A stretch of DNA of 6,481 nt from Chitinophagales bacterium (lineage in GTDB: Bacteria > Bacteroidota > Bacteroidia > Chitinophagales > UBA10324), in the NCBI GenBank assembly GCA_026786335.1, contig JAJAYG010000098.1, positions 1-6,481 on the forward strand, in the 5' to 3' direction. This document shows, piece after piece, positions 5,453 to 6,481 of the stretch (its first letter is position 1; the number at the start of each line of letters is the position of its first letter). Both the position numbers and the translations under genes were made by a program. A model generated the notes under the pieces. The model did not search any database, was not told the origin of the DNA, and saw only the letters and a list, made by a program, of their open reading frames with translations.

Positions 5453-6481
5453 TTACAACTTCTTAAAATCATTGGGTGATGATTCATTCATGATTTTGTA
5501 AATCACTTCAAATATTTCTTCGGCATTCGGTTTACAGAAATAATCACCATCACTTGCATACGCAGGGCGGTTTGCCTTTGCAGAAATAGTTACAGGTGAT
5601 GCATCTAACCATTGAAAAATATTTTGATGTTCCATTACTTGTTGAAACATATAAGCGCTTGCACCGCCGGGAACATCTTCATCTAAAAACACTACGCGAT
5701 TTGTTTTGCGAACCGACTCACCAATCTTGTGATGAATATCAAAAGGCAAAAGTGTTTGCACATCAATCAGCTCAACAGATATTCCAACAGCATTTAATTT
5801 TTCAATTGCATCTGCAGCAATTCTGCAGCATGAACCATAAGTAACAAGGGTAACATCATTTCCTTCTATAAGAATTTCAGGAACACCCAATGGCATAGTA
5901 AATTCATTTAAGTTAGAAGGAAGTTTTTCTTTCAATCGGTATGCGTTCAAACATTCAATCACCAAACACGGATCGTCACTCTGCAACATAGTGTTGTAAA
6001 ATCCTGCTGCCTGCGTCATGTTACGCGGAACAAGAACATAAATTCCGCGAAGCGAATTCAAAATCATTCCCATTGGTGATCCTGCGTGCCACACCCCTTC
6101 GAGGCGATGCCCGCGAGTGCGAATAATCAGCGGCGCTTTTTGCGTGCCGCGTGTGCGCCATAATAAAGTTGCAAGATCATCACTTAAAGTTTGAATGGCA
6201 TAGAGTAAATAGTCGAGGTATTGAATTTCTGCAATCGGCCGCAACCCACGCATTGCCATTCCAATTCCCTGCCCGATAATAGTTGTTTCTCGAATGCCGG
6301 TGTCAAACACTCTTTCAATTCCATGCTTCTCTTGCAATCCTGAAAATCCCTGATTCACATCACCGATTTGCCCGAGGTCTTCGCCGAATGCAAATAGTTT
6401 TGGTTCACGCAAAAGTGCCTGATCAAAAAAGTGATTCAGTATTTCGAAGCCATTTAGTATTGGAGCATCATCAGTGTATTC
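5453..6481 (-). CDS. Thiamine-diphosphate 2-oxoacid dehydrogenase E1, beta domain (5' end outside window)
   Basis: The frame is open to the window edge, so 342 C-terminal residues are visible and the start is missing; a TTG at 6410-6412 is an internal leucine codon. The visible part begins just before an E1-beta/transketolase pyrimidine-binding domain: [11 protein letters not shown] (10-20), [15 protein letters not shown] (32-46), and [20 protein letters not shown] (59-78), whose Glu65 is in the place of the ThDP-activating glutamate. [13 protein letters not shown] (124-136) carries the conserved His132. The C-terminal transketolase domain includes [18 protein letters not shown] and [17 protein letters not shown], ending in [20 protein letters not shown]. 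The enzyme decarboxylates a 2-oxoacid and passes the acyl group to a lipoyl E2. In Bacteroidota such sequences are often the C-terminal half of a fused alpha-beta E1, and the residues still running in from the edge fit that; pyruvate versus branched-chain specificity cannot be decided. Convergent with the barrel protein, 16 nt between stops. Confidence 0.93.
   Translation of the reverse strand, partial: EYTDDAPILNGFEILNHFFDQALLREPKLFAFGEDLGQIGDVNQGFSGLQEKHGIERVFDTGIRETTIIGQGIGMAMRGLRPIAEIQYLDYLLYAIQTLSDDLATLLWRTRGTQKAPLIIRTRGHRLEGVWHAGSPMGMILNSLRGIYVLVPRNMTQAAGFYNTMLQSDDPCLVIECLNAYRLKEKLPSNLNEFTMPLGVPEILIEGNDVTLVTYGSCCRIAADAIEKLNAVGISVELIDVQTLLPFDIHHKIGESVRKTNRVVFLDEDVPGGASAYMFQQVMEHQNIFQWLDASPVTISAKANRPAYASDGDYFCKPNAEEIFEVIYKIMNESSPNDFKKL

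Noticed and set aside
5596..5844. 82-residue open frame on the plus strand.
   Set aside because: Antisense to the E1 beta domain; His/Gln-rich composition is typical of a shadow frame.

Overview
The window looks like chromosomal DNA of a Bacteroidota (Bacteroidetes) bacterium. It is AT-rich, and most genes lack a strong Shine-Dalgarno site and have A/T-rich leaders. Several sites resemble the phylum's TTG / TAnnTTTG promoter. The ECF sigma factor is followed by an anti-sigma/outer-membrane-barrel fusion, and the E1 beta domain is of the type this phylum often carries on a fused E1 chain. No rRNA, tRNA, CRISPR array, transposase or prophage gene was recognised, and the genes look like ordinary resident genes.

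Layout: (1) 69-1190, minus: a GNAT/FemAB-like acyltransferase of unknown substrate, starting at a GTG that directly abuts a perfect 12-bp inverted repeat. (2) 1316-2401, minus: branched-chain amino-acid aminotransferase, ilvE. (3) Divergent from ilvE, plus strand: a small uncharacterised protein (best start 2524, longest reading 2404) and, 17 nt after its stop, the nucleotide-pool-cleaning pyrophosphatase rdgB, which starts with TTG. (4) 3666-4241 and 4225-5436, plus: an ECF sigma factor overlapping by 17 nt a protein with an N-terminal cytoplasmic anti-sigma-like segment, one inner-membrane helix, a long polar linker and a C-terminal outer-membrane beta-barrel. (5) 5453-6481, minus, open at the window edge: the beta domain of a thiamine-diphosphate 2-oxoacid dehydrogenase E1, convergent with the previous gene.

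The most interesting unit is the sigma / trans-envelope pair. Its layout matches the dual membrane-spanning anti-sigma factors (Dma) that I recall being described in Bacteroides thetaiotaomicron, in which one polypeptide could sense the outer membrane and hold a sigma factor in the cytoplasm. IlvE and the E1 enzyme could act in sequence (branched-chain amino acid to 2-oxoacid to acyl-CoA), but they are not in one operon and the E1 substrate cannot be read from this sequence. The second region of note is the 125-nt ilvE/acyltransferase gap, which holds a strong hairpin, a 12-bp palindrome and a possible leader ORF. No genes lie in positions 1-68; nothing firm is seen there. No other gene-free stretch exceeds about 125 bases.
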